DNA of 5,031 nucleotides from Thermoplasmata archaeon (GTDB lineage Archaea > Thermoplasmatota > Thermoplasmata > Thermoplasmatales > Thermoplasmataceae): contig JAKBQK010000391.1 of NCBI GenBank assembly GCA_021835265.1, positions 1 through 5,031 of the forward strand, written 5' to 3'. Under the pieces are notes generated by a model. That model saw only the letters and a program-made list of their open reading frames with translations, was not told the origin of the DNA and did no database searches. A program made the position numbers and the translations under genes. Shown in pieces: positions 5,022 to 5,031 of the stretch; position 1 is the stretch's first letter, and the number at the start of each line of letters is the position of its first letter.

Positions 5022-5031
5022 GAATGTTAAT

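Overview
The window looks archaeal and most likely comes from a Thermoplasmata-like genome, although no single marker gene proves this. The evidence is TATA-like boxes about 25-30 bases upstream of start codons (leaderless transcription), GGTGA and GGAGG-type ribosome binding sites matching the archaeal anti-Shine-Dalgarno, and a classic vapBC pair. It reads as an accessory region: small toxin-antitoxin-like genes on both strands, decayed gene fragments, and an AT-richer operon of unrecognised genes.

Layout. Bases 1-346 hold a decayed, multiply frameshifted reading frame of unknown identity. It runs into a short gene (346-606) that looks like a ribbon-helix-helix DNA-binding protein, followed by a small nucleotidyltransferase of the MNT/aminoglycoside-adenylyltransferase type (660-1100). 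Bases 1101-1406 carry no convincing intact gene, only a hydrophobic, protein-like minus-strand fragment (1190-1342). Bases 1407-1807 hold a RelE/ParE-like toxin gene whose frame changes at an A-run forming the heptamer A AAA AAG. Tail-to-tail with it, on the minus strand, is a 58-codon antitoxin-like gene (1804-1980) with its own TATA box and operator-like palindrome.

Bases 2013-2331 are non-coding. They hold a hairpin-rich segment enclosed by a perfect 12-base inverted repeat (2084-2203), an 8-base perfect palindrome (2261-2279) and a TATA box flanked by a second palindrome (2295-2314). This promoter leads into a tight three-gene operon (2332-4265): a 302-residue all-helical protein, a 211-residue alpha/beta protein and a 131-residue HEPN-superfamily protein, with overlapping or abutting ends. 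I do not recognise the first two. The operon is the best candidate here for an undescribed system, perhaps a HEPN RNase-type toxin or defence module. Last, a vapBC toxin-antitoxin pair lies on the minus strand (4381-5021) and converges on that operon.

The common theme is toxin-antitoxin and putative defence biology: one certain pair (vapBC), one toxin and antitoxin in unusual convergent arrangement, one possible ribbon-helix-helix/nucleotidyltransferase pair, and one HEPN operon. All functions are assigned by reading motifs by eye, with no database search.
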